Source: Actinotignum timonense
Lineage (GTDB): Bacteria; Actinomycetota; Actinomycetes; Actinomycetales; Actinomycetaceae
Direction of reading: 5' to 3'
Assembly: GCF_900155575.1 (NCBI RefSeq)
Contig: NZ_LT706966.1
Location: forward strand, 992,968 to 1,034,940
Length of the DNA: 41,973 nucleotides
In this document: positions 30,501 to 38,640 of the stretch, piece after piece
How the letters are laid out: each line of letters starts with the position of its first letter
How positions within the stretch are numbered: the stretch's first letter is position 1
Translations under genes and position numbers: made by a program
The notes under the pieces: model-generated
What the model saw: the letters and a program-made list of their open reading frames with translations, nothing else
The model's database searches: none
What the model was told of the DNA's origin: nothing

Positions 30501-30714
30501 TGGAATTGCCGATGCCAAGCTCAGCGATTCCACCGCGACCACCACAACCATTCAATCCGGGTACCGTTCGGCACTCGGGGCAGATGCCTTCGGGGCCGCG
30601 CGCCTGCGCGCCTCCCTGGCCCGCCTCGAACAGCTACCTACGCTCCCGGCATCCGGCAACGCGGAAATCGGAATGTACTCCTTCCACGTCATTCCTGCTG
30701 AGGAGGAAAAGTGA
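27520..30714 (+). CDS. Large secreted coiled-coil protein, first gene of the T7SS operon
   Basis: A 1,064-residue protein from ATG 27520, which has AAAGG upstream and gives a clean signal peptide (basic MFPVRNFVKR, hydrophobic core, AQA cleavage near 34); GTG 27481 or ATG 27490 would add 10-13 residues. An N-terminal beta-rich domain (~35-230) is followed by helical, coiled-coil stretches (~235-340, 440-570 and 640-1020) separated by two Pro/Ser/Ala linkers (about 350-430 and 570-625). No C-terminal transmembrane segment is seen. It may be the functional counterpart of the long extracellular EsaA/YueB protein of Firmicutes T7SS, but EsaA has several membrane helices and no homology is evident to me. 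Its last 4 nt overlap the next gene (GTGA). Confidence 0.85.
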   Translation: MFPVRNFVKRCRPALLALAVPALAVAGVAVAVPAQADPGVVTIQVGGDGAITAMAGGDGHRIDPAAAGGELPIRVVTSYTFNGVTTSDASSVAGATGPVRIDVTVQNITGKLERVNADIDGRAVSHEVLVATPMSVAAGVELPGIAPEAVRTPQAGGEGIATNGVVAVNDRGTTTVQWAGLTGVGSTTSLLHFTLVVEAQDFVTPVINIATQPGFGINPDSRKQREETLLVSQTIRTLQESADILADSGTALEDARAMLANAGGSIGSRTIRDLEMSRGRIENSAQSVSSTLESLESRLNSLFASTGSTMSSSLAETTATVRTLLGNPDAPRPRIDINPDTCEINFGLEEDLPATPSPAAPSPAAPSPGEGPSAPASPAPSPSASAGTGAAPSPWPTLPNGDPSPRPTASSIPMATLSPAPKPSGPAAGDDLPTVTNPEEVIPAGGVYGVINGLSARLEALSATTTRCQEHILSDLDSILGPQNPSPEDCANPAVATTLTCTVLSAHHDLNELSNQVRSEGEELVTQLRGGSQHKNLDTVEQLDGALRSVNTLAKDLQIYQHEGRLPQPEPTPGLSPSFPPRPGTEPSGSPEPSAGTEPSGTPEPSAAPTAEPSTGPSTGAPHEIPPETVDSSAPMTPYIDELKKRFDAALKLVDTLDKEFARVNAEAGKAFERNQAQDKRLTEITESMCIDAGLTREVGSEEPIANPKLDKKAVREVVRDLTGAECPHTAGMIGNRAGKYRQSVRFLGQETRDHITSIMEASQSVSGENQPEAIAGLAQLRESLTQSQQILTDLDAERARLDDQRKDRTAQLAQMVDELNKNIATTVDIYADLAPLARDVVGELDAFAAELDGFVGKSKTRTDETGTTNRDRLYTGVSTARDRTERSSSAIFDSVSNQLTVFSENLRNTGSSAVRSTTGLITDANNTLDAETNQLMDENSATVSTTSRNAITNSDAVSALIMQDLVNVLADIGTNTPGGGGLLGAMKTSEGHLGIADAKLSDSTATTTTIQSGYRSALGADAFGAARLRASLARLEQLPTLPASGNAEIGMYSFHVIPAEEEK

Positions 30715-32117
30715 GCGAATCCGCTAAGCACACCGAGGCCGAAACTCAATCCTCCGGGGCCTACCCGGCGAGCGGCGAGCCCGCTCGCGATAAGCGACGT
30801 ACCGCACTCGGTATTCTGGCCGCTCTTCTGCTGATCGCCCTCCTCGCGGCCGTGATCTGGTTCTTCCGGTACCAATCAGAAAAGGCGCGGACGGCCAGCG
30901 AACCCGATTTTGAGGCTTTCCCGCCGGCCTCCGTGGAGCTCGCCGTGGAGAATGCGCCCGAGGGCCTCAAGCTCGGCGTCGTCGTATCTTATACGGAAGA
31001 TCTCACCCAGGGCCCGGGCTGGGACCTCAGCGGTGAAGGCGTGCGAGTAGCGCAATGGCGCCTCGCGCAGGGCGGCACCCCGGTGGAGCTTGTGACGGTC
31101 TCCGATCAGGGTAGTGACGACGGCGCCCGCGCCGCCATCGCCGAATTATCCGATAACGATGTTTCCGGAGTCATTGCCCTCACTACCGGTAGCCACACCC
31201 TGGCGCTCGCGAACGCGGCCGCCGATGCCGGGCTCCCCATTATCTTCCCCTACCAGCTCCAGCCCTCCGCCAATGTTCCCGAGGGCGCGCACTACCAGCT
31301 TCCCACCGCGGGTGGCTGGATCACCGGGCTGACCAACCAGCTCGGTGACCTCCAGTGTTCCACCGTGGTTTCGGTGGGCGGGGAGCTCGCCAACGGGGTG
31401 CGGGGCGTGCGCGGGGTCGATGCCCATATCGGCCTGGCCGAACCCGCCACCGTGAGCGCCCAGGTGCTGGAAGCCACCCTGGGGCGACCCAATCCCTGCG
31501 TGGTGATTGACGCTCCGGCATCCATGATCGCCCAGCAGGTCACCGGCTTGCGCGGGGCGCGATACGACGGCCCGATCCTCGTGGGGCCGGAAGCTTTCAA
31601 CGGCGTACTCAGCACGGCCCTCACCGATGCACGCACCCCGATTGCCGGTATCTACAGTTACGGATTCCCCACCCCGGGCGGGGTATCCCTCACCTCACCG
31701 GATGCCAGCGGGCTGCCGGCCGGCGGTTTCCTCCAGGCCGTGGAAGTGATGCGCACCAACGGCGCGCTTCCCTCCCTGCGCGATGACACCGAGTTCAGCG
31801 AGCGCTGGCAGTACGCGGACGGCCTCAGTCACGATGCGGTGCTCAGCTTCGTGGCCGCCGCCGCGGTAGCCGACTCCACCGACCCGGCCAAGATCATGCA
31901 GGCCCTCACCACCCCCGAAGCGCGTGAAGCTGCGGTATCGGGAGCCGAACGGGTGGCGCGCTGCGGCGCGGGAAGCACGGGTAGCACGGGTGGCGGTGCA
32001 GCTAGCGGGAGCAGCGGTGGCAGCGGCGCAGGTAGCGCGGGCGACGGTCCGTGCCCGGTGCAAGCAGCCATCGTAGACGGGCGCATCGAATGGATTTCCT
32101 CTGAGGGTGCCCACTAA
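30711..32117 (+). CDS. Membrane-anchored periplasmic-binding-protein-like protein
   Basis: A 468-residue protein. A cytoplasmic N-terminus (~1-30) and one transmembrane helix (~32-52) anchor an extracellular domain resembling class I periplasmic binding proteins (Leu/Ile/Val-binding or ANF-receptor fold): LKLGVVVSYTED, ARAAIAEL, VSGVIALTTGSHTLALANAAADAGLPIIFPY, then GPILVGPEAFNG. The C-terminus has a Gly/Ser low-complexity stretch (31968-32045) between two cysteines. No permease or ATPase of an uptake transporter is nearby; instead it is coupled by GTGA overlap to the coiled-coil gene, with GGAGG before the start, and lies just before the EssC-like gene. This suggests a structural or sensing part of the secretion system. 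That role is inference. Confidence 0.85.
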   Translation: MSESAKHTEAETQSSGAYPASGEPARDKRRTALGILAALLLIALLAAVIWFFRYQSEKARTASEPDFEAFPPASVELAVENAPEGLKLGVVVSYTEDLTQGPGWDLSGEGVRVAQWRLAQGGTPVELVTVSDQGSDDGARAAIAELSDNDVSGVIALTTGSHTLALANAAADAGLPIIFPYQLQPSANVPEGAHYQLPTAGGWITGLTNQLGDLQCSTVVSVGGELANGVRGVRGVDAHIGLAEPATVSAQVLEATLGRPNPCVVIDAPASMIAQQVTGLRGARYDGPILVGPEAFNGVLSTALTDARTPIAGIYSYGFPTPGGVSLTSPDASGLPAGGFLQAVEVMRTNGALPSLRDDTEFSERWQYADGLSHDAVLSFVAAAAVADSTDPAKIMQALTTPEAREAAVSGAERVARCGAGSTGSTGGGAASGSSGGSGAGSAGDGPCPVQAAIVDGRIEWISSEGAH

Positions 32118-32140
32118 GGAACACCCCGAAAAAGCGGAGT

Positions 32141-32170
32141 GGGCCGCCCGCATCACCCCAGGTGCGGCCC
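32141..32170 (+). other. Hairpin in the gap before the EssC-like gene
   Basis: GGGCCGC (32141-32147) pairs with GCGGCCC (32164-32170), with a possible inner CACC/GGTG stem. It lies in the 82-bp gap between the binding-protein-like gene and the chosen ATPase start. It could attenuate transcription or protect mRNA ends within the operon. Confidence 0.4.
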
Positions 32171-32199
32171 CTGAAGGTAAAGGCACAGCGGAAAACGAT

Positions 32200-35100
32200 A
32201 TGCGTATTGTCATTAGGAGCGATCACTCGGATCGGTTGTTTTCTCTGACAAACGTGACAGAAGAGACGCGCGTCGGGGATATCCTCGACGGCGCCCACCT
32301 CGACCGGCGCGAATGGGCCACCATGTGGGTGGACGGCGTGGCGGTCACCCCCTCAACCACCCTGGCTCGCGCCGGAGTGCACGAGGGAAGCGTCATTTCC
32401 GCCGTCGAACCGGAACAGCCCGCCGAAGAATGGGGCTTCATCATCACGGCGGGACCGGATACCGGGCGCTATATCTCCCTTCCCGCGGGTCGTCCCCTGC
32501 GCATCGGCCGCAGTCCGCAAGCCGATATCCACCTGGATTCCCCCACGGTTTCGTGGTCGCACTGCCTGGTGGAAGTACGCGAGGACGGCCTGTGGGTCAG
32601 TGACGATAACTCCTCGAACGGCACCATTCTGGACGGCGCGGCCCTAAAAGGGGAGGAAGGCGCCACCGAAGTACACCCCGGGGACGTGATCGGCATCGGG
32701 GCCTTCTACCTCGAAGCAGTCCGGCGTGATGAGGAGACTTCTCAACAGAACGACGACGCCGCTCACGGCGTGCTCACCGCCGTGTCCACGGTCGCTTTTA
32801 ACCGGCCCCCGCGCCGAGCCCTGCCCGCCCACCCCAAACAACTCGAAGCTCCGGAAAAGAAAATGCCGGAAAAACCCGGCCGGCTCTCCTGGGCCGCGAT
32901 CTTGGCTCCGATTTTCATGGCCGTGGTGCTCGTGGCGGTGCTCGGTTCCTTCCGCTTCGCCCTCATCGCGCTTTTCTCCCCGGTGATCGCCATCGGTTCT
33001 TTTATTGAACAGAAGCGCCGCTCCAAGAAAAGCAAAATCGAAGAAGAAGAAAAGTTCGTGGCCGCGCTCCAGGATTTCACCGTGGATATCGGCAAAGCCG
33101 CACTGGTGGAACGCTCCCGGATGCGCGCCCAAACTCCCTACCAGCACGAGCTGGCCGAACAAGCTCGGCGCGGCGGGCCACGCCTGTGGCAGGTGCGCTC
33201 CGATCACTTCGATTTCGGCAGCGCCCAGATTGGTACCGGGCCGGTTCCCTTCGAGGTTCCGCTCGAAAATGCCAGTACCAAACCGGAACCGCGGGTACGC
33301 GAGATCCTCGACCTGGCCCGCATCCCGGCCGCCCCGGTTCGGGTGGATTTCACCAAGGGCCCGGTAGGTATCTGGGGTGAGCGTGACGAGGCCCTGGCCT
33401 TGGCGCGTTCCCTGGTGACCCAGCTGGCCACCCTCTCCGGCCCGGCCGATATGACGATCGCGGTTGCTACCGACCGGGCCCGCTCCGAACACTGGCGCTG
33501 GTGCGCCTGGCTGCCCCATACCCGCGTGGGCGGAGCTAACCCGAATAATCGCTATCTTGCCTTTGAGCGCACTCCGGCCCAAACCATGCTGCGCGGCCTA
33601 CGCGATGGCCTCAACGGCTTGCCTTCCGCATCCCTTTTCCTCGTTATTGATGATGTGGCACTCCTGGAAGGTCGGGATTGCCCGGCCCGTGACCTCCTCG
33701 CTTACCGCGGGGAGGATGTGACCGGCTCCCAGAAAGCTAAAGAAGTCAGCGGTATCGTGCTGGCCACCCGCCCCGAACAGCTCCCTGCTTCCTGCCATAG
33801 TGTTATCAAGGCGAAACCCGGGGCGGAGCTGACCTTGAGTATCCCCTCCGAAGATGTCACCATCGAACATATTGCCGGGGCGGTATCTACCGAGCCGCGC
33901 CTAGAAGAGTGGGCGCGGTCCCTCTCCCTTTTCGATGATCCGGAAGTGCGCGATGCCGGCGCGGCCCTGCCGCCCCTTGTACATCTTCTCGGTCTGCTCG
34001 GGCTTTCCCGCGATATAACCAGCGCGGATATCACCCAGCTGTGGCAGAACAATAAGGGATTCCGCTTCCCGCTGGGCGTATCCGAAGATGGTACATACTG
34101 GCTGGATATGGTTCGCGATGGCCCGCACGGCCTCGTGGGTGGTACCACCGGTTCGGGTAAATCGGAGATGCTGCGCACCATGGTGGCCGGGCTCGCTGCC
34201 AGGGTAGATCCTCAGCACCTGACCTTCATCCTGGTTGATTTCAAGGGTGGGGCGGCCTTCGCCACCCTCGACCAGCTTCCGCATACCATCGGCACTCTCT
34301 CGAATCTGGAGCCCTCCCTGGCCTACCGTGCCTTGCGTGCCCTGGAAGCTGAGATGCTCTACCGCCAGCAATGCTTCGCGGCTGCCGGGGAAGGCGTGGA
34401 CAACCTCGATAACTACTTGGCGACGAACCCTAGTGAGCCCATGCCGCGCATTCTCGTCGTCGTCGACGAATTCGCTCAGCTCGCGAAAGAGTACCCGGAT
34501 GTACTCTCCTCCCTGGTCTCTATCGGCGCGGTGGGGCGTACCCTCGGTGTGCATATGGTGCTCGCTACTCAGCGCCCGGCCGGCGTTGTCAATGATGACA
34601 TCCTCGCGAATACCAATATGCGGGTGGCCTTGCGGGTGCAATCACGCGATGATTCCTCGAATGTTATCGGGGTGCCGCACGCCTCCAGCATCGGCCGCGA
34701 ACAGCGCGGGCGCGCCTATATCAAACTCGGTGAAGAAGATATTCACCCCATCCAAACCGCGCTCGTGACAGGTATAAGCGACGCGGCCCAATCCACCGAC
34801 CTTCACGTGGATGAAATCGAGCTGGGCGGTCCGCTCCCTGATCACACCGTGGCGCGCGCCGGGGACGAAGAATCCGACGTCGATCTCCTTATCCGAGCCA
34901 TCCAAGAAGCCCACCGCGCCGCGGGCTTCGGCACCCCGCGCCCCGTCTGGCCCGAACCGCTGGGCGAGCGGGTGGATCTACTCCTCGATACCGATACTCC
35001 GCGTGAAGGCGTAGCTAATATTCGCGTGAGCGCGGGCGGGGATACCGTTGCCGTGGCCCTCGCCGATGATCCCAGCCACCAGCGCCAAATCCCGGCCGGC

Positions 35101-36459
35101 TGGCGGCCCGCGGAAGGCAATCTTATGCTCGCCGGCATTCCCGGTTCGGGAACAACGACGACGCTGCAATCCCTCGCCCTCGTCATCGCCGCAACATCCG
35201 ACCCGGCCACCACGGATTTCCTGTACCTTGACCTGGGTGGGCGCGGCCTGGAACCCCTCCACGAACTGCCCCATTCCATTGGTTACGCCGGGCCGGGCAA
35301 AGCCAATCGTGAACTCCAGCAGCGCCTGCTGCGCTACCTGCGCAGCGAATACGATAAACGCACCACGGACCCGGGCGAATACTCCGATATCTACGTTTTT
35401 ATCGATTCATTCGCCACCCTGCGTGAAGAATACGATGATGCGGAAGGCATGGAACTCCTCGAAGGGCTCTACCAGGTATGGGGCAAGGGGCCGGGCGTGG
35501 GCATCCACATGGTGGGCGCTACCTCGCGCCTCAAGGCCATTCCCGCGGCGGTGGATGAAGTCACCACCCAGAAATGGCTCTATCGCCTGGCCGATTCTTA
35601 TGACTACTCTCTGGTGGGGGTCTCACGCGATAATATTCCCGCCCAGGTTCCCGGCCGCTACGTGGATGCGATCACGAAACTCCACGGGCATGTGGCCACC
35701 ATTCCCGCCCCGCTAGAGCAGGCTATTGCCACGGTGGCGGCGCGCTGGCAGCCGGTGGAGAAAGCCACCGTGGTGGCGCGCCTGAGCGACGACCTGCGGG
35801 TATCCGATCTGAGTACCACCGCGCAGCTAACGGGGGAGCCCTGGATTATCCCGGTCGGAGTGGAAGAAGCCACCCTGCGCGATTACTGCCTGGAAGCCTA
35901 CGCCGGGGAGCATATGCTCATTTCCGGACCGGCGCGCAGCGGGAAAAGCTCGGTACTCTTGGGCATCGCCACAAAACTGGCCGGCGATGCGCGGGCCGCC
36001 GGCAGCCCCCTGCGCATTATCGGCCTGGCCTCGCGCCGCTCCCCGCTGCACGGTAGCGACGTCCTCGACAACGTTTATGACCACGAGGATGTCCCCTCCG
36101 CGGTGGCGGAAGCCGGTCTGGGTACCACGCCCACTATTCTTTTGATCGACGACGCACACCAGGTCACGGAAGGGGAAGAAGCCCTCAAGGATCTCCTCGC
36201 CACCAGCAACCAGCAGCTCCTTATTATCGCAGCCGGCCGCAACGATGACCTGCGTTCCGCCTACGGCAAGTGGACGGCGACGCTACGCAAATCACGATTG
36301 GGCATTCTGCTCCACCCGAACCGCGATTACGATGGCGACCTCCTAGGCGTGCGCCTCCCGCGGCGCTCCCCGGTCAAAATGACCGCCGGGCGCGGCTACG
36401 CCTGCGAAGGCGGCACCGCCACCCTCATCCAAGCCGTGACCGTGCGGGATGACGCATGA
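32200..36459 (+). CDS. essC: T7SS FtsK/SpoIIIE ATPase with FHA domain (EssC/EccC-like)
   Basis: A 1,419-residue motor ATPase of type VII secretion. The first ~72 residues look like a ubiquitin/YukD-like beta-grasp (TRVGDILDG, then TTLARAGVHEGSVI). An FHA domain follows (~77-174; RIGRS, SHCLVE, SSNGT), then two membrane helices (~231-270). ATPase 1 has an intact Walker A GGTTGSGKSE (~646) and Walker B LVVVDE (~751), plus DFKGG and ATQRP. ATPase 2 has GIPGSGTTTT (~977), with Thr in place of the Walker lysine. ATPase 3 has GPARSGKSS (~1242) and ILLIDD. ATG 32200 is chosen because the fold starts there; an upstream GTG 32107 lies inside the previous gene. FHA plus three ATPases is the Firmicutes EssC plan. 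It overlaps the kinase gene by 4 nt. Confidence 0.94.
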   Translation: MRIVIRSDHSDRLFSLTNVTEETRVGDILDGAHLDRREWATMWVDGVAVTPSTTLARAGVHEGSVISAVEPEQPAEEWGFIITAGPDTGRYISLPAGRPLRIGRSPQADIHLDSPTVSWSHCLVEVREDGLWVSDDNSSNGTILDGAALKGEEGATEVHPGDVIGIGAFYLEAVRRDEETSQQNDDAAHGVLTAVSTVAFNRPPRRALPAHPKQLEAPEKKMPEKPGRLSWAAILAPIFMAVVLVAVLGSFRFALIALFSPVIAIGSFIEQKRRSKKSKIEEEEKFVAALQDFTVDIGKAALVERSRMRAQTPYQHELAEQARRGGPRLWQVRSDHFDFGSAQIGTGPVPFEVPLENASTKPEPRVREILDLARIPAAPVRVDFTKGPVGIWGERDEALALARSLVTQLATLSGPADMTIAVATDRARSEHWRWCAWLPHTRVGGANPNNRYLAFERTPAQTMLRGLRDGLNGLPSASLFLVIDDVALLEGRDCPARDLLAYRGEDVTGSQKAKEVSGIVLATRPEQLPASCHSVIKAKPGAELTLSIPSEDVTIEHIAGAVSTEPRLEEWARSLSLFDDPEVRDAGAALPPLVHLLGLLGLSRDITSADITQLWQNNKGFRFPLGVSEDGTYWLDMVRDGPHGLVGGTTGSGKSEMLRTMVAGLAARVDPQHLTFILVDFKGGAAFATLDQLPHTIGTLSNLEPSLAYRALRALEAEMLYRQQCFAAAGEGVDNLDNYLATNPSEPMPRILVVVDEFAQLAKEYPDVLSSLVSIGAVGRTLGVHMVLATQRPAGVVNDDILANTNMRVALRVQSRDDSSNVIGVPHASSIGREQRGRAYIKLGEEDIHPIQTALVTGISDAAQSTDLHVDEIELGGPLPDHTVARAGDEESDVDLLIRAIQEAHRAAGFGTPRPVWPEPLGERVDLLLDTDTPREGVANIRVSAGGDTVAVALADDPSHQRQIPAGWRPAEGNLMLAGIPGSGTTTTLQSLALVIAATSDPATTDFLYLDLGGRGLEPLHELPHSIGYAGPGKANRELQQRLLRYLRSEYDKRTTDPGEYSDIYVFIDSFATLREEYDDAEGMELLEGLYQVWGKGPGVGIHMVGATSRLKAIPAAVDEVTTQKWLYRLADSYDYSLVGVSRDNIPAQVPGRYVDAITKLHGHVATIPAPLEQAIATVAARWQPVEKATVVARLSDDLRVSDLSTTAQLTGEPWIIPVGVEEATLRDYCLEAYAGEHMLISGPARSGKSSVLLGIATKLAGDARAAGSPLRIIGLASRRSPLHGSDVLDNVYDHEDVPSAVAEAGLGTTPTILLIDDAHQVTEGEEALKDLLATSNQQLLIIAAGRNDDLRSAYGKWTATLRKSRLGILLHPNRDYDGDLLGVRLPRRSPVKMTAGRGYACEGGTATLIQAVTVRDDA

Positions 36460-38621
36460 GTACCGCATTCGATTTTGGAGCTTCCTACCGCGCCCTCGCC
36501 CCCATCGGCCGCGGCGCCTCCGGCGTGGTTTACGAGGGGGAACGCAAGGATGATGGCACCCGCGTTGCCATTAAATTCCTGCGCGACGAATACGTGGGTG
36601 ACCCGGAAATTCTGCGGCGTTTCATTACCGAACGCTCCGTCCTCACCCAGCTCAGCCACCCCCATATCGTCGGGGTGCATGATCTGGTAGCCGACGGCGG
36701 CAAACTCGGCATCGTCATGGAGTATGCGCCCGGCCCTAACCTGCGCGAATACCTCGCTGAGCACGGCCCCTTAGCCCCCGCGGATGCCTTGGATATCACC
36801 CGTCAGGTGGTTGAAGCACTCCAGAGCGCACACGCGGGCGATGTCGTCCATCGCGATATCAAACCGGACAATATTATTTTGACCGGGCTGGCTCCGGACG
36901 CGGCGGTCGCGCCAGATACGCCAGCCACGGCCGGCAAAGATAAGGCCCTTCCGGGGCGGAAAAAACTACGCGGGCGCACCGAAGCGGAGGACCGTTTCAA
37001 CGTCAAAGTAACAGACTTTGGTATTGCCGCGATTATCGGGACCGGCTCAAAAACCACGAGCATCGTGGGAACCCCGGATTATATGGCTCCGGAACTCATC
37101 GCGCAGGCGCGCGCCACCCCGAGCGTGGATATGTACGCGGTGGGCATTATGCTCTACGAAATGCTCACCGGGCGCACCCCCTTCGGCGGGGAGGGCCTCA
37201 ATCCTTTCACTATTGCGCATCGCCACCTCACGGAGAAAATTGCTCCGCTGGCCGGCCTGGAAGAAAATACCGCGGCTCTGCTCGATGAGCTGGTGGGGAA
37301 GAACCCGGATACCCGGCCGGATGCCGCGCAGGTGCTTGACAGGTTACCGGCCTGCGTGGAAGCAAGCGCCGGCCAGGACCCCCTGGAGCTCAACCCCTCC
37401 GCCCCGGTCTTTTACCCGGCCACCATGCTGGACGGTGCTTTCAACGCCGCCGCACTCGCCCGCGAAGCGCTGGGCGCGGCTAAGGATACTGAGAAAGAGG
37501 CGCCCGCCCGCCCCGCCGTCGTCCTTTCCCGCGAGAGTTTAGGGGAGCTTGACGCTGCGCCGTCGGCCACCATTATTAGTTCCGGCGCGGCACTGGACCT
37601 TAACTATGTACCCGCGCCCGTGATTGAACGCGAGCCGAGCTTCTGGGAAAAAACCGGGAGTTTTATACGCGAGCACTGGATTCTCGTGACGCTGGGTGTC
37701 GTGACGCTCCTCGCGGCGATTGCCGGGGTGGTGTGGATGCTGTGGCCGCAGGCGGAAAGTTCCGATACCGCTCCCACCGAACCGATCCAGGCGCGGCTGG
37801 AGGATCACCCGCTTCCCTCCGGTCTGTCGATTGTGCGCGAGGCGAAGTGGAATCCGCAACGCCAGGTCATCGACTACACCGTCACGTACAAAACCGCAAA
37901 AAGCCCGATTTCGGGTAACGTGCTGGAGGTGATTCCCGCCCCGCAACCTAAGGATGAAGGTGGGGATACCGCGAAAAAGCAGTCTGAGCAGCAGAACACG
38001 AAGGGAACGAGCGGAGCAGCGGCGCCGCAATGCGCCGACGTGGTGTGGGATCGCGCCGGCAAACCGCATTCTAATGCCACAACCTCGCTCACGGCCCGCT
38101 GTGCCTGGACCCTGGAGGCTCCCACCGTGACGGTTGGACAACCGGTGACCATTACCGCCACGGTGAGCTCGGATTACGTTCCTGAAGACGAACAGGAACT
38201 TTCGCGGTGGCTCACCGAGGTTAGTGAGGCAACCGCGAAGGCGGCCGGGGATGAAACGGCTACCTCCACCGCCTATCCGCTCCAGCGCCTGCGCTCCGTC
38301 AAGGTCACGGTGCCCCCGCGGATCCAGCAGGGGCAGCCGATTCCCATCAGCATTATCGGGGTGTGGCCCAATGGTGAGAATGTGACGACGCCGCTCTACA
38401 CCAGCCCCGCCAGCGGTGCGCCGACGAGTATTCTCTCCGATCTGACCGGCGGGGACACCGCGAATCTGCGCTTCACCGACCGCTGTTCCGGGGCGGTGAC
38501 CATCAGCTCGGACGGTCACGCGGTTTCCGCGCTCTATCCGGCCCAATGCGAGATCGGCGCCGTTGTCGGTAATTTCGACGCCGCTCCCGGCACCATTGCC
38601 ATTACCGGCTCGGGGTCGTAG
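36456..38621 (+). CDS. Transmembrane Ser/Thr kinase of the T7SS operon (EssB-position)
   Basis: A 721-residue protein. The kinase domain (~11-310) has glycine loop GRGASG (18-23), K40, HRDIKPDN (H132, D134, N139), DFG (187-189) and APE, so all catalytic motifs are present. Between N139 and D187 lie 47 residues where ~13 is normal: a Pro/Ala then Lys/Arg-rich insertion. After a linker comes one transmembrane helix (~408-431) and an extracellular part (~432-721) with beta-type segments and cysteines. EssB of Firmicutes T7SS has a pseudokinase, a helix and an extracellular domain in the same operon position; this protein has that plan with an active-looking kinase. It could phosphorylate a partner read by the FHA domain of the ATPase. 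ATGA overlap with the ATPase gene. Confidence 0.92.
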   Translation: MSTAFDFGASYRALAPIGRGASGVVYEGERKDDGTRVAIKFLRDEYVGDPEILRRFITERSVLTQLSHPHIVGVHDLVADGGKLGIVMEYAPGPNLREYLAEHGPLAPADALDITRQVVEALQSAHAGDVVHRDIKPDNIILTGLAPDAAVAPDTPATAGKDKALPGRKKLRGRTEAEDRFNVKVTDFGIAAIIGTGSKTTSIVGTPDYMAPELIAQARATPSVDMYAVGIMLYEMLTGRTPFGGEGLNPFTIAHRHLTEKIAPLAGLEENTAALLDELVGKNPDTRPDAAQVLDRLPACVEASAGQDPLELNPSAPVFYPATMLDGAFNAAALAREALGAAKDTEKEAPARPAVVLSRESLGELDAAPSATIISSGAALDLNYVPAPVIEREPSFWEKTGSFIREHWILVTLGVVTLLAAIAGVVWMLWPQAESSDTAPTEPIQARLEDHPLPSGLSIVREAKWNPQRQVIDYTVTYKTAKSPISGNVLEVIPAPQPKDEGGDTAKKQSEQQNTKGTSGAAAPQCADVVWDRAGKPHSNATTSLTARCAWTLEAPTVTVGQPVTITATVSSDYVPEDEQELSRWLTEVSEATAKAAGDETATSTAYPLQRLRSVKVTVPPRIQQGQPIPISIIGVWPNGENVTTPLYTSPASGAPTSILSDLTGGDTANLRFTDRCSGAVTISSDGHAVSALYPAQCEIGAVVGNFDAAPGTIAITGSGS

Positions 38622-38640
38622 CGGAGCCCGAAGCCCGGCT

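Noticed and set aside
32107-32199. GTG 32107 as the start of the EssC-like ATPase
   Set aside because: It lies inside the previous gene without a ribosome binding site, and the extra 31 residues are low-complexity; ATG 32200 starts the folded domain.
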